Positions 1 through 7,783 of a stretch of DNA of 64,000 nucleotides are shown piece by piece. Source of the stretch: Antiquaquibacter soli (lineage in GTDB: Bacteria; Actinomycetota; Actinomycetes; Actinomycetales; Microbacteriaceae). How positions within the stretch are numbered: the first letter of the stretch is position 1; the number at the start of each line of letters is the position of its first letter. The notes below the pieces were generated by a model, which did no database searches, was not told where the DNA came from, and saw only the letters and a list, made by a program, of their open reading frames with translations. Location: the NCBI RefSeq assembly GCF_030580675.1, contig NZ_JAUQUB010000002.1, forward strand, positions 310,001 to 374,000, written 5' to 3'. The translations under genes and the position numbers were made by a program.

Positions 1-392
1 GCCGGGACCGAGCCGAGCGCCGTCATCTCGAGCACCCAGGGGTTGAGGTTGCCCGGCGTGGAGTGGTCGAGCGCCGGCAACCACGCGAGCTGCACGACGA
101 CGAAGACGATGGCGTAGATGCCGTGAGCGATGCGGATGCCCGGCATCGGCACGAGGAACGTGACGACCGCCACGAACCCCAGTCCCCCGAAGATCGCGCC
201 GGCCGCGAACGGGGTGTACCACGGCTGCAGGTAGGACGCGGCGTCGAGCATCCCGCCGACGGCCGTGCCGCCCAGCAGCAATGCCGCGGCCGCGGTCACG
301 ACGGTGATGGTGCGCGCGACGCGCTCCTCAGCGTGCGGGCCGAACCCGTCGAGCGCACCGAGGCGCTGACGCTCCGCGGTGGCGGCGCTCAT
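1..392 (-). CDS. Sensor histidine kinase, N-terminal membrane part (partial, leaves the window)
   Basis: The complementary strand is open from an ATG at 392 to the window edge (about 130 codons). The ATG overlaps the stop of the upstream response regulator as ATGA, so the two are co-translated. What is visible is a short polar N-terminus followed by at least three hydrophobic segments (about residues 27-48, 58-82 and 88-106). This looks like the membrane sensor region of an actinobacterial histidine kinase. No kinase motif (H-box, HATPase) lies inside the window, so the kinase call rests on coupling to the regulator gene and on the membrane topology. It could instead be another integral membrane protein of the same operon. 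Confidence 0.6.
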   Translation of the reverse strand, partial: MSAATAERQRLGALDGFGPHAEERVARTITVVTAAAALLLGGTAVGGMLDAASYLQPWYTPFAAGAIFGGLGFVAVVTFLVPMPGIRIAHGIYAIVFVVVQLAWLPALDHSTPGNLNPWVLEMTALGSVP

Positions 393-1051
393 TGCTCGGG
401 GGCGGGCAGGATGCCGTCCTCCACGGCCCGCTTGTAGAGGTCCACCTTGGTGTGGGCCGGTCGGCCGGCGATGGCGTACTTGTAGCGGATGCGGCGGACG
501 TACTCGGCGACGGTTCCGGTCGAGAGCCCGGCGCGGTTCGCGACCGTCACCGACTTGTCCCCGCCGGCGTAGAGCGCGAGCACCTCGCGCTCTTTGGGGC
601 TGAGTCCCGCGGAGGCCAGCAAGGGGTCGGCGTCGAGGGCCGCCGCCCACTCGGTGGTGGCGACGGTGACGCCGCGCGCCGCGCTGCGCACCGCCTCGAC
701 GATGGTGTCGCGCGACTCGGACTTGCGGACGATGCCGAGCACGCCGCCCCGCGACGCGGTGCGCAGCTCGGCGGCGTTGTCGGCAGCGGTGAAGGCGAGT
801 ACCCGCGCCCCGGCGGCGTGCAGCACGGAGAGGTTGTGCGCGATCGTCGACCCGTCGGAGAGGCGGATGTCGAGGACGACGAGATCGAGAGTCGGCACGA
901 TCGGCAGGATGTCGTCGACTCGGGTCGAGGACTGCACGAGGTGGAGATCCTCAGCGCCGGCGAGGAGGGAGGCGAAGCCGAGCTGCACGGTCTCGTGATC
1001 GTCGACGTGCGCGATGCGCAGCGCGCGCACCCGCTCGGACTCTCGCGACAT
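389..1051 (-). CDS. LuxR/NarL-family response regulator
   Basis: 220 residues with an N-terminal receiver domain and a C-terminal helix-turn-helix. The receiver shows the acidic pair D17/D18, the phospho-acceptor D61 in VVLDIRL, T88 and K110, all where the family needs them. The C-terminal part (about 149-195, starting LSPKEREVLALYAGG) is a LuxR-type DNA-binding domain. It probably works as the cytoplasmic output partner of the membrane protein encoded next, with which it shares an ATGA overlap. The target genes cannot be read from the sequence; the divergent small gene at 1202 and the palindrome between them are candidates for local control. Confidence 0.88.
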   Translation of the reverse strand: MSRESERVRALRIAHVDDHETVQLGFASLLAGAEDLHLVQSSTRVDDILPIVPTLDLVVLDIRLSDGSTIAHNLSVLHAAGARVLAFTAADNAAELRTASRGGVLGIVRKSESRDTIVEAVRSAARGVTVATTEWAAALDADPLLASAGLSPKEREVLALYAGGDKSVTVANRAGLSTGTVAEYVRRIRYKYAIAGRPAHTKVDLYKRAVEDGILPAPEQ

Positions 1052-1103
1052 CGCCCCTCCCGTTGTTGCTATGAGAATGCCACGTTTCGTCGGGATGCAC
1101 CCG

Positions 1104-1129
1104 CACTGACCCCCGAACGGGTGTCAGTG
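1104..1129. promoter_or_regulatory. 26-bp near-perfect palindrome between divergent genes
   Basis: CACTGAC and GTCAGTG form exact arms around a centre that also pairs (CCCG-AA-CGGG), leaving only two unmatched symmetric positions. It lies 52 bp upstream of the response-regulator start and 72 bp upstream of the gene at 1202. That is a typical place for an operator bound by a dimer, possibly the LuxR-type regulator itself. An RNA hairpin is the alternative. Confidence 0.55.
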
Positions 1130-1201
1130 GATTCGACGACTGCGGACTGTTCTGTCCACTGCAACGATGGTAGTAACCCGAGCACAACGGAGCCGCAAGC
1201 C

Positions 1202-1594
1202 GTGAATCGCCCCGCCATAAACGACCTCCTGGGCGGAATCCTGTCCGGATGGTACGAGTCCATCGCCGAGTGGATGCCGCCCGGCCAGTGGGGTGCCGAC
1301 ACGTGCGCCCTGTGCCGCACCTCCCTCCTCGCTGACTGCGTCGAGACCTCCGAGTGGCCCCACGAACTCATCCACCAGCTCGCCTCCACCCTCGAGTCGC
1401 TGAGCCTGCAGGTGTTCGACTCACTGACCGTGAACGGCTCCTTCGAGGAGGTGCGCGAGTACATCGCCTCGCGCGTCCGAGACAGCGCCGACGACCTGCG
1501 GGACGTGCTCGCCGAGTGCGTCGAGCCCCGGGTCGAGGCCTGGGCTCAGGGGGAGCTCGAGCGGGGTCTCGTCAGGGTCGACCTCTTGTCCTGA
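1202..1594 (+). CDS. Hypothetical protein, 130 residues
   Basis: GTG start after a weak purine-rich stretch; the frame is open further upstream, so the start is tentative. The protein has no signal peptide or membrane segment and is acidic. It carries two close cysteines (CALC) about 36 residues in and a third soon after, and looks mainly helical. I do not recognise the family. It stands alone between the two-component locus and the pilus operon and is followed by a strong hairpin, so it is probably its own transcript. Third-position GC is high as in its neighbours, which supports it being a real gene. Confidence 0.6.
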   Translation: MNRPAINDLLGGILSGWYESIAEWMPPGQWGADTCALCRTSLLADCVETSEWPHELIHQLASTLESLSLQVFDSLTVNGSFEEVREYIASRVRDSADDLRDVLAECVEPRVEAWAQGELERGLVRVDLLS

Positions 1595-1643
1595 CCCACC
1601 CGAGCCGCCTTCCGCATCGAACCCGATCGAGCGCGGGAGGCAG

Positions 1644-1681
1644 CGGCGGTCCGCGGGCGAGGGAGCTCCCGCGGACTGCCG
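1644..1681 (+). terminator. Hairpin terminator after the 130-residue gene
   Basis: Arms 1644-1657 and 1668-1681 form a 14-bp stem with a single G-T pair and a 10-nt loop. There is no T-tract, as is common in actinobacteria. It separates the small gene from the pilus operon. Confidence 0.65.
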
Positions 1682-1739
1682 CGGTTCGCGCGCTGCGCTG
1701 CCCCCCGGTTGCGGGACTGGTAGCGGTGTGACGCGTGTG

Positions 1740-1761
1740 GATAGCGTGGGACGTCGCTATC
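1740..1761. promoter_or_regulatory. Inverted repeat just upstream of pilB
   Basis: GATAGCG and CGCTATC are perfect 7-bp arms separated by 8 bp, ending 16 bp before the pilB start codon. It could be an operator at the pilus operon promoter or a leader hairpin close to the ribosome-binding site. No convincing -35/-10 pair was found around it. Confidence 0.4.
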
Positions 1762-1777
1762 ACTGGGGGGTGAAAGA

Positions 1778-3445
1778 ATGGCGTCGCTCACCGAGATCCT
1801 CATCCTGCGCGGCGTCATGCCGATCGAGAGCCTCGACAGCATGTCGGGTGCCGCCGACGAGGAGAGCACGGTCCGTGACCTGCTCGAGCGCGGAGTGCTC
1901 ACCGAGGTCCAGCTGGCCTCCGCTCGAGCCGCGCTCGTGGGTCTTCCGTTCGTCGAACTTCTCGACTTCGCCGTCGACCAGCGCGCGGTCTCCCTCGTCC
2001 CCGCGGCCGTCTGCCGCCGCTATGGAGTGCTACCGATCGCGTTCTCGGGCGACTACCTGATCCTCGCGATGATCGACCCGGGCAACGTGTTCGCCGTCGA
2101 CGACGTCCGCTCGATCGCTCGCCAGCAGGTCAAGTGCGTCGTCGCGGAGAAGAGCGACCTGCTCGCGGCGATCGACCGGTACCACCGCGCCGACGGCGAG
2201 CTCTCGAGCCTCTCGACCGAGCTCGAGGAGCAGGCTGGCCCCTCGGAGCTCGTCCGGCAGGAGCCGAACGAGCCGAAGGAGGACGACGCGCCGATCGTGC
2301 GCTTCGTCAACCTCCTCATCAGCCAGGGCATCCAGGACCTCGCATCCGACATCCACATCGAGCCCGGCGAGTACGACATGGGCGTTCGCTACCGCATCGA
2401 CGGCGTCATGCACGAGATGCAGCGGGCCCCGAAGAACATCCAGAACGGCGTCATCTCGAGGCTCAAGATCATGGCCGACATCGACATCGCGGAGCGGCGG
2501 AAGCCCCAGGACGGCCGCATGTCGGTGAGCCACGGCGGGCGCAAGATCGACTTGCGCGTCGCGACCCTGCCCACGGTGTGGGGCGAGAAGGTCGTCATGC
2601 GAATCCTCGACAACAACTCGTCGAGCATGCAGATGTCCGACCTGAACCTCCTGCCGCACAACTTCGAGGCGTACCGGCGCTCGTACACGAAGCCGTACGG
2701 GATGATCCTCGTCACGGGCCCGACGGGGTCCGGCAAGTCGACGACGCTCTACACGACGCTGAACGCCGTGGCACGGCCCGAGATCAACGTCATCACGGTC
2801 GAGGATCCGGTCGAGTACCGCATGGCCGGCATCAACCAGGTGCAGGTCAACCCGAAGGCGGGGCTCACGTTCGCGAGCGCGTTGCGCAGCATCCTGCGCT
2901 CCGACCCCGATGTCGTGCTGCTCGGGGAGATCCGCGACCACGAGACCGCGCAGATCGCGATCGAGGCCTCGCTCACCGGCCACCTCGTGCTCTCGACCCT
3001 GCACACCAACGACGCCCCGAGCGCGGTGACCCGGCTCACCGAGATGGACATCGAGCCGTTCCTGGTCGGTTCGGCGCTCGACTCGGTGGTCGCCCAGCGA
3101 CTCGCGCGGCGGCTGTGCGACCGCTGCAAGCAGCCCTACACCCATGACCCCGCGGAGCTCGTGGAGCTCAAGTTCGGGTACCAGTATGGGCAGCCGATCG
3201 GGCAGCTGTTCCGGCCGCAGGGCTGCTCGAGCTGCTCGAACACCGGCTACCGCGGCCGGCTGGCCCTTCACGAACTCATGACGGTGACCGAGGAGATCGA
3301 GCGGCTCGCGGTCGCTCGCGCCTCGAGCGCGGAGATCGCCCGAGTCGCGATTCAGCAGGGCATGACCACGCTCCGCCAGGACGGGTGGGCGAAGGCGCAG
3401 ATGGGACTGACGTCGATTGAAGAGATCCTGAGAGTGGTGGCCTGA
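1778..3445 (+). CDS. pilB: Type IV pilus extension ATPase PilB (GspE/PilB family)
   Basis: 555 residues, the usual PilB length. The first ~150 residues form the N-terminal GspE/MshEN-type domain. The ATPase core carries Walker A GPTGSGKST (K320), the Asp-box region and Walker B DPDVVLLGEIRD (E384). A four-cysteine zinc site (C447/C450 and C483/C486) is typical of the PilB/GspE branch and absent from PilT. It powers pilin polymerisation at the cytoplasmic face of the PilC platform. The ATG follows a G-rich ribosome-binding site (GGGGGGTGAAAG). The stop overlaps the pilT start as ATGA. First gene of the operon. Confidence 0.95.
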   Translation: MASLTEILILRGVMPIESLDSMSGAADEESTVRDLLERGVLTEVQLASARAALVGLPFVELLDFAVDQRAVSLVPAAVCRRYGVLPIAFSGDYLILAMIDPGNVFAVDDVRSIARQQVKCVVAEKSDLLAAIDRYHRADGELSSLSTELEEQAGPSELVRQEPNEPKEDDAPIVRFVNLLISQGIQDLASDIHIEPGEYDMGVRYRIDGVMHEMQRAPKNIQNGVISRLKIMADIDIAERRKPQDGRMSVSHGGRKIDLRVATLPTVWGEKVVMRILDNNSSSMQMSDLNLLPHNFEAYRRSYTKPYGMILVTGPTGSGKSTTLYTTLNAVARPEINVITVEDPVEYRMAGINQVQVNPKAGLTFASALRSILRSDPDVVLLGEIRDHETAQIAIEASLTGHLVLSTLHTNDAPSAVTRLTEMDIEPFLVGSALDSVVAQRLARRLCDRCKQPYTHDPAELVELKFGYQYGQPIGQLFRPQGCSSCSNTGYRGRLALHELMTVTEEIERLAVARASSAEIARVAIQQGMTTLRQDGWAKAQMGLTSIEEILRVVA

Positions 3446-4890
3446 TGAGTCAGCCGATTTACGAGATCCCCGTCACCGGCGGACTCAACGACAGCAAGCC
3501 CGTGCCGCCGCCCGGCTTCCCGCCGAGCGCGCCGCAGGGCTACGGACCGCCGCCGGTGGTGGATGCCCCCGTCGGCGCCCCGCCCGCACCCGGGTCTGCC
3601 GTCCCGCCGGTGCCCCCGACTCTCGCCTCGGCGCCGCCGCCGTCGGGATTCCCGCCGCCGGCGCCTCCGTCGCCCGCGGCCGCCGCCCCGGACCTCTCCG
3701 CGTTCCCGCCGCCCGCAGCCCCGATCCCGCACGAGGCGACGCGCGCGTCGAGCAAGTCGGGAGCGGACCAGGACCTCATGGCGGCGCTCCAGGAGGTGCT
3801 CATGTCCGGGGCATCCGACCTCCATGTGACGGTGAACGCGCCGCCCATGATCCGCGTCGACGGCGCGCTGCGACCGATCGCGTCGAACGTCGTGTGGGAG
3901 CGCCACAAGGTGACGAGCGCGCTCTACAGCATCATGTCCGAGGAGCAGCGCGAGGTCTTCGAGCGCGAGCTCGAGCTCGACTTCGCGTTCACCCTCTCGG
4001 CGAACGCGCGCTTCCGCGTGAACTTCTACCAGCAGCGCAACGCGATCGGCGGGGCATTCCGTCTCATCCCGACGGAGATCAAGCAGCTCGCCGACCTCGG
4101 CATCCCCGACGCCGTCTCCACCTTCGCCACGCTTCCCCGAGGGCTCGTGCTCGTCACCGGCCCGACCGGCTCGGGCAAGTCGACGACCCTGGCCGCGCTC
4201 ATCGACCTCGTGAACCGCACTCGCTCCGACCACATCATGACGGTCGAGGACCCGATCGAGTTCCTGCACTCGAACCAGAAGTCGCTCATCAACCAGCGCG
4301 AGGTGGGGCATGACACCCACTCGTTCTCGAACGCGCTCAAGCACGTCCTGCGGCAGGACCCCGACGTCATCCTCATCGGCGAGCTCCGCGACCTCGAGAC
4401 CATCTCGACCGCCCTCACGGCGGCGGAGACCGGCCACCTCGTCTTCGCGACGCTGCACACGCAGGACGCCCCGCAGACCGTCGACCGCATCATCGACGTC
4501 TTCCCGCCCCACCAGCAGGAACAGGTGCGGGCACAGCTCGCCGCGACCTTGCAGGGCGTCGTCTGCCAGACGCTCGTCAAGCACGCGAGCGGCACCGGTC
4601 GAGTCGTCGCCGCGGAGGTCATGGTGACGACGCCGGCGATCGCGAACCTCATCCGCGAGGGCCAGACCTACCAGCTCGCCTCGGCGATGCAGGCGGGTCG
4701 CCAACACGGAATGCAGACGATGGACCAGCACCTCGCCGAGCTCGTCAACCTGGGCCTCATCACCCATCGGGCCGCGCTGACGAAGGTGCACGACGCCGAG
4801 ACGTTCTCGCGCCTCGTGCACCGGCAGGAGAGCACGGGCACGCCAGCCGCCTTCGCGTCGGACTTCGGCGCCGGACTGGAGGGCAGGTAG
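3445..4890 (+). CDS. pilT: Type IV pilus retraction ATPase PilT, with Pro-rich N-terminal extension
   Basis: 481 residues, against roughly 340-380 for ordinary PilT. The surplus is a Pro/Ala-rich, apparently disordered N-terminus (about residues 10-105) before the PAS-like and RecA-like domains. The core has Walker A GPTGSGKSTT (K245), Walker B DPDVILIGELRD (E313) and a PilT-like AIANLIRE stretch; no zinc cysteines are seen. It depolymerises pili to give retraction, used by other bacteria for twitching and DNA uptake. Its start is coupled to pilB, and pilC begins 3 bp after its stop. The extension is coded in the same frame from the coupled ATG. Confidence 0.92.
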   Translation: MSQPIYEIPVTGGLNDSKPVPPPGFPPSAPQGYGPPPVVDAPVGAPPAPGSAVPPVPPTLASAPPPSGFPPPAPPSPAAAAPDLSAFPPPAAPIPHEATRASSKSGADQDLMAALQEVLMSGASDLHVTVNAPPMIRVDGALRPIASNVVWERHKVTSALYSIMSEEQREVFERELELDFAFTLSANARFRVNFYQQRNAIGGAFRLIPTEIKQLADLGIPDAVSTFATLPRGLVLVTGPTGSGKSTTLAALIDLVNRTRSDHIMTVEDPIEFLHSNQKSLINQREVGHDTHSFSNALKHVLRQDPDVILIGELRDLETISTALTAAETGHLVFATLHTQDAPQTVDRIIDVFPPHQQEQVRAQLAATLQGVVCQTLVKHASGTGRVVAAEVMVTTPAIANLIREGQTYQLASAMQAGRQHGMQTMDQHLAELVNLGLITHRAALTKVHDAETFSRLVHRQESTGTPAAFASDFGAGLEGR

Positions 4891-4893
4891 CCC

Positions 4894-6126
4894 ATGACCA
4901 TCGCCGTGCAGACCTACGCCTACAAGGGGCGCAACGCCGAGGGGAAGGTGGTTTCGGGCAAGCTCGAGGCGCCGAGCGAGTCCGCCGTCGTGGCGCGCAT
5001 GAAGACGCTCGGCCTGACCCCGGTGTCGATCACCGAGGCTTCCGCAGGGACGGGCCTGAACCGGGAGATCTCCCTCGGCGCGTTCGAGAAGGGGGTCGGC
5101 CTCAAGGACCTCGCGATCATGAGCCGCCAGCTCGCCACGATGGTGAGCGCGGGCATCCCGCTGCTCAAGTCCCTGACGATTCTCTCGGAGCAGACCGAGT
5201 CCAAGGCGCTCGCGAAGGTGCTCGGCACCGTTCGGGCCCAGGTGGAGTCGGGCTCGTCGCTCTCGGAGGCCCTCGCCCGGCACTCCGACGTGTTTCCGCC
5301 CCTCATGATCCACCTCGTTCGAGCCGGCGAGACGGGCGGTTTCCTCGACCAGTCGCTCGAGTCGATCGCCCGCACGTTCGAGGCCGACGTCAAGCTCCGC
5401 GCGACGATCAAGTCGGCGCTCACGTACCCGGTCATCGTGCTCATCATGGCGATCGTCGCGGTCATCGCGATGCTCATCTTCATCGTCCCGATCTTCGAGA
5501 AGATGTTCGCGGACCTCGGGGGCGAGCTGCCGATCCCGACCCAGATCCTCGTCGTGCTCTCGCGCAACATGATCTGGATCCTGCCGATCCTCGTGGTCGG
5601 CGGCGTGGCCGGCGCGATCTGGTGGCGCCGCAACAAGCACGCGGATCGCGTCCGGGCGAAGGTCGATCCGATCAAGCTCAAGCTGCCCGTGTTCGGGCAA
5701 TTGACGAAGAAGGTCGCGATCGCCCGCTTCGCCCGCAACTTCGCGACGATGACGAAGTCCGGTGTGCCGGTGCTGCAGTCGCTCGCGATCGTCGGGGACA
5801 CCTCGGGCAACTGGGTCATCCAGGAGGCTCTGCACAAGGTGCAGGACTCGGTGCGCACGGGCAAGTCGATCGCGGCTCCGCTCGCGCAGGAACCCGTCTT
5901 CCCGTCGATGGTCGTGCAGATGATCGCCGTCGGCGAGGACTCCGGGTCGATGGAGCCCATGCTCAACAAGATCGCCGACTTCTACGAGGACGAGGTGCAG
6001 ACGACCACGGAGCAGCTCACGTCGCTCATCGAGCCGCTCATGATCGGGTTCATCGGGCTCGTCATCGGCGGGATGATCGTCGCGCTGTACCTGCCGATCT
6101 TCACGATCTTTCAACAGATCCACTAA
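4894..6126 (+). CDS. pilC: Type IV pilus inner-membrane platform protein PilC
   Basis: 410 residues with two tandem T2SSF domains (about 75-200 and 275-400) and three membrane spans (about 176-200, 228-245 and 379-405), the classic PilC/GspF design. It is the membrane platform on which PilB and PilT act. The C-terminus ends with the usual hydrophobic YLPIFTIFQQI. It begins 3 bp after pilT and ends before a 155-bp G-rich spacer preceding the major pilin gene. Confidence 0.95.
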   Translation: MTIAVQTYAYKGRNAEGKVVSGKLEAPSESAVVARMKTLGLTPVSITEASAGTGLNREISLGAFEKGVGLKDLAIMSRQLATMVSAGIPLLKSLTILSEQTESKALAKVLGTVRAQVESGSSLSEALARHSDVFPPLMIHLVRAGETGGFLDQSLESIARTFEADVKLRATIKSALTYPVIVLIMAIVAVIAMLIFIVPIFEKMFADLGGELPIPTQILVVLSRNMIWILPILVVGGVAGAIWWRRNKHADRVRAKVDPIKLKLPVFGQLTKKVAIARFARNFATMTKSGVPVLQSLAIVGDTSGNWVIQEALHKVQDSVRTGKSIAAPLAQEPVFPSMVVQMIAVGEDSGSMEPMLNKIADFYEDEVQTTTEQLTSLIEPLMIGFIGLVIGGMIVALYLPIFTIFQQIH

Positions 6127-6145
6127 AAGACCTGCCCCGCGTACT

Positions 6146-6240
6146 GGGGGCGGATCAGGGGGACAAAACCCCCTGTTCGCGGGATGTACGGGGGGTCGGA
6201 GGGGGAGCACCATTCTGGTGGGGGCAGTTCCACTGGGGGG
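6146..6240 (+). other. G-tract-rich leader upstream of the major pilin gene, with a small hairpin
   Basis: Six runs of five or six G occur in 95 bp (6146-6150, 6158-6162, 6190-6195, 6201-6205, 6220-6224, 6235-6240) plus a GGG at 6181-6183. Within it, 6156-6175 is a perfect 7-bp hairpin (CAGGGGG, loop ACAAAA, CCCCCTG). The stretch lies entirely between pilC and the pilin gene. It could be a processing or stability element, a weak terminator that sets the pilin level, or a G-quadruplex in the mRNA or coding strand. Confidence 0.45.
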
Positions 6241-6281
6241 CCTCCTGTCCATATCAACGGAACAGGAAGTAGAGAACACGC

Positions 6282-6695
6282 ATGATTTCTGCAATTCACC
6301 GCTCGCTCGCCGCTAAGCGCGACGCGATCAAGAACGAGGACAAGGGCTTCACGCTCATCGAGCTCCTCGTCGTCATCCTGATCATCGGCGTCCTCGCCGC
6401 GATCGCCATCCCGGTCTTCCTCGGCCAGCAGGCGCAGGCGCAGGAGGCGGCGGCGAAGGCGAACCTCGCCAACGCCAAGATCGCCTACTCGGCCTACCTG
6501 GTCAGCAACCCGAGCGGGACCGCCACGGTTCCTGACACCACGAACAAGCTGGAGTCTCTCGGTTTCCCGAAGGACGGGAGCGTGACCATCGAGGCGGGCG
6601 GTGCGTCGTTCTGCCTGTCGGCGGTGGCGGGCACGACCACGTGGTATCTGTCGGCCAGCGACTCCGCCGCGAACAACACCGACTGCGCGCCGTAA
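6282..6695 (+). CDS. pilA: Major type IV pilin
   Basis: 137 residues. A 22-residue polar leader ends in KG, followed by the prepilin signature FTLIELLVVILIIGVLAAIA. Cleavage is expected at G22/F23, with the conserved Glu at mature position 5. The hydrophobic N-terminal helix leads into a small globular part with two cysteines (in FCLSAV and the C-terminal NTDCAP) that could form the usual disulphide-bonded D-region. The start follows GGAACAGGAAG. The gene stands between a G-rich leader and a strong hairpin, as expected for a subunit made in excess over the machinery. Processed by the PilD encoded downstream. Confidence 0.93.
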   Translation: MISAIHRSLAAKRDAIKNEDKGFTLIELLVVILIIGVLAAIAIPVFLGQQAQAQEAAAKANLANAKIAYSAYLVSNPSGTATVPDTTNKLESLGFPKDGSVTIEAGGASFCLSAVAGTTTWYLSASDSAANNTDCAP

Positions 6696-6707
6696 ACATC
6701 TAGCACC

Positions 6708-6743
6708 GGAGGTGGGGCGGCGCACCAGTGCCGCCCCACCTCC
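6708..6743 (+). terminator. Strong hairpin after the pilin gene
   Basis: A perfect 14-bp stem (6708-6721 with 6730-6743) and an 8-nt loop, followed by a short A/C-rich stretch without a T-tract. Since the following pilus genes lack another obvious promoter, it probably acts as a partial terminator or 3-prime stabiliser that raises pilin mRNA over downstream genes. Confidence 0.7.
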
Positions 6744-6800
6744 GCACCAAACTTCATACGCACGACCGCCACATCCGATTCGAGAGGGGGACTCGATCGC

Positions 6801-7226
6801 ATGACCACCGCACCGACCGGGCGCCGCCACTCGGCCAACCGCTCAGACAGCGAGGACGCGGGCCTCGGACTCATCGAGATCGTCGTCGCGATGCTGATGC
6901 TCGCCATCCTCGCGGTCGCCTTCCTTCCGCTGCTCGTCGAGGGCCTCAAGCTCTCCGCGCGGAACACTACGCTCGCCACAGCTACGCAGCTCGTCTCCGA
7001 GCAGATGCAGCTCGCCCAAGCCGCGGGTCCCGTCTGTGCGAACGTCGCCGCGCTCGGCGGCGTCACGACGTTCACCGACGGGCGTGGCGTTCCGCTTCAG
7101 GTGACGACGACGACCGGCCTCTGCCAATCCGGCACGACCCTGCTGTCCGTGTCGGCGGCGGTCGTCCGTCTCGACACGGTCGAGACCATCACGTCAGCCT
7201 CCACGATCGTCTACGTGGGGGGCTGA
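6801..7226 (+). CDS. Minor pilin, PilV-like
   Basis: 141 residues with a 21-residue leader ending in AG, then LGLIEIVVAMLMLAILAVAF; Glu at mature position 5 marks a PilD substrate. The C-terminal part is small and rich in Thr/Val with two cysteines. The start codon follows GAGAGGGGG. The gene ends 2 bp before the next pilin-like gene. Minor pilins prime fibre assembly or cap it; the PilV label rests on size and order, not on a specific motif. Confidence 0.82.
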   Translation: MTTAPTGRRHSANRSDSEDAGLGLIEIVVAMLMLAILAVAFLPLLVEGLKLSARNTTLATATQLVSEQMQLAQAAGPVCANVAALGGVTTFTDGRGVPLQVTTTTGLCQSGTTLLSVSAAVVRLDTVETITSASTIVYVGG

Positions 7227-7228
7227 GC

Positions 7229-7783
7229 ATGCGACGCAGTGACTCCGGCCTCACGCTCATCGAGCTCATGGTCGCCGGCCTCATCCTCTCTCTCGTCCTT
7301 CTGGCGATCGGCGGCATCACCGTCGGCATCCTGTCCGCGCAACGCACGGTCGCCGCTGTCACGCAGACGGCGACGAGCGCGCAGAGCGCCGCGACGGCGA
7401 TCGCCACGGGCGTGCGTAACGCCTCCGACGTGCGGCTCTCGACGCCGACCGGCTCGGACCAGTTGCTTGTCGTCCGCACCGCCAACACGACGAGCACGCT
7501 CAGCTGGAGCTGCCGCGCATGGTACTACCAGGCGTCGACGGGAACGATCCGCACGAAGGTGACGACAGGTGCCGCCATCCCGGCGCCGAACTCCACCCAG
7601 CTCGCGACCTGGAGCACGCTCGTCACGGGAGTGACACCGGCGAGCGGCACTCAGATCTTCTCCGTCGTGGCCGGCGGGATCTCGATCACCTACAACGCCA
7701 CGATCAGCAACGGCCGCCCGGTCGCGATCGACACGACGGCCATCAAGCGCACCGGCGTCGCGGAGGTGGGGTCATGCTACTGA
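7229..7783 (+). CDS. Minor pilin, PilW-like
   Basis: 184 residues beginning MRRSDSG followed by LTLIELMVAGLILSLVLLAI, a very short prepilin leader with cleavage at G7/L8 and Glu at mature position 5. The remainder is Thr/Ser/Ala-rich beta-type sequence with a Cys in SWSCRAW and one near the C-terminus. The ATG follows GGGGGGCTGAGC. The same frame is open upstream, but that segment lacks a pilin leader and overlaps the preceding gene. It overlaps the next gene by 10 bp. Confidence 0.82.
   Translation: MRRSDSGLTLIELMVAGLILSLVLLAIGGITVGILSAQRTVAAVTQTATSAQSAATAIATGVRNASDVRLSTPTGSDQLLVVRTANTTSTLSWSCRAWYYQASTGTIRTKVTTGAAIPAPNSTQLATWSTLVTGVTPASGTQIFSVVAGGISITYNATISNGRPVAIDTTAIKRTGVAEVGSCY

Noticed and set aside
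392-1201. Plus-strand frame reading through the response regulator into the 130-residue gene
   Set aside because: The upstream part is antisense to a good response regulator; only the part from the GTG at 1202 looks like protein.
3352-6294. Very long open frame on the minus strand across pilT-pilC
   Set aside because: The opposite strand encodes clear PilT and PilC. The frame is His/Arg/Asp-rich, as expected for the antisense of high-GC genes, and has no domain or ribosome-binding site.
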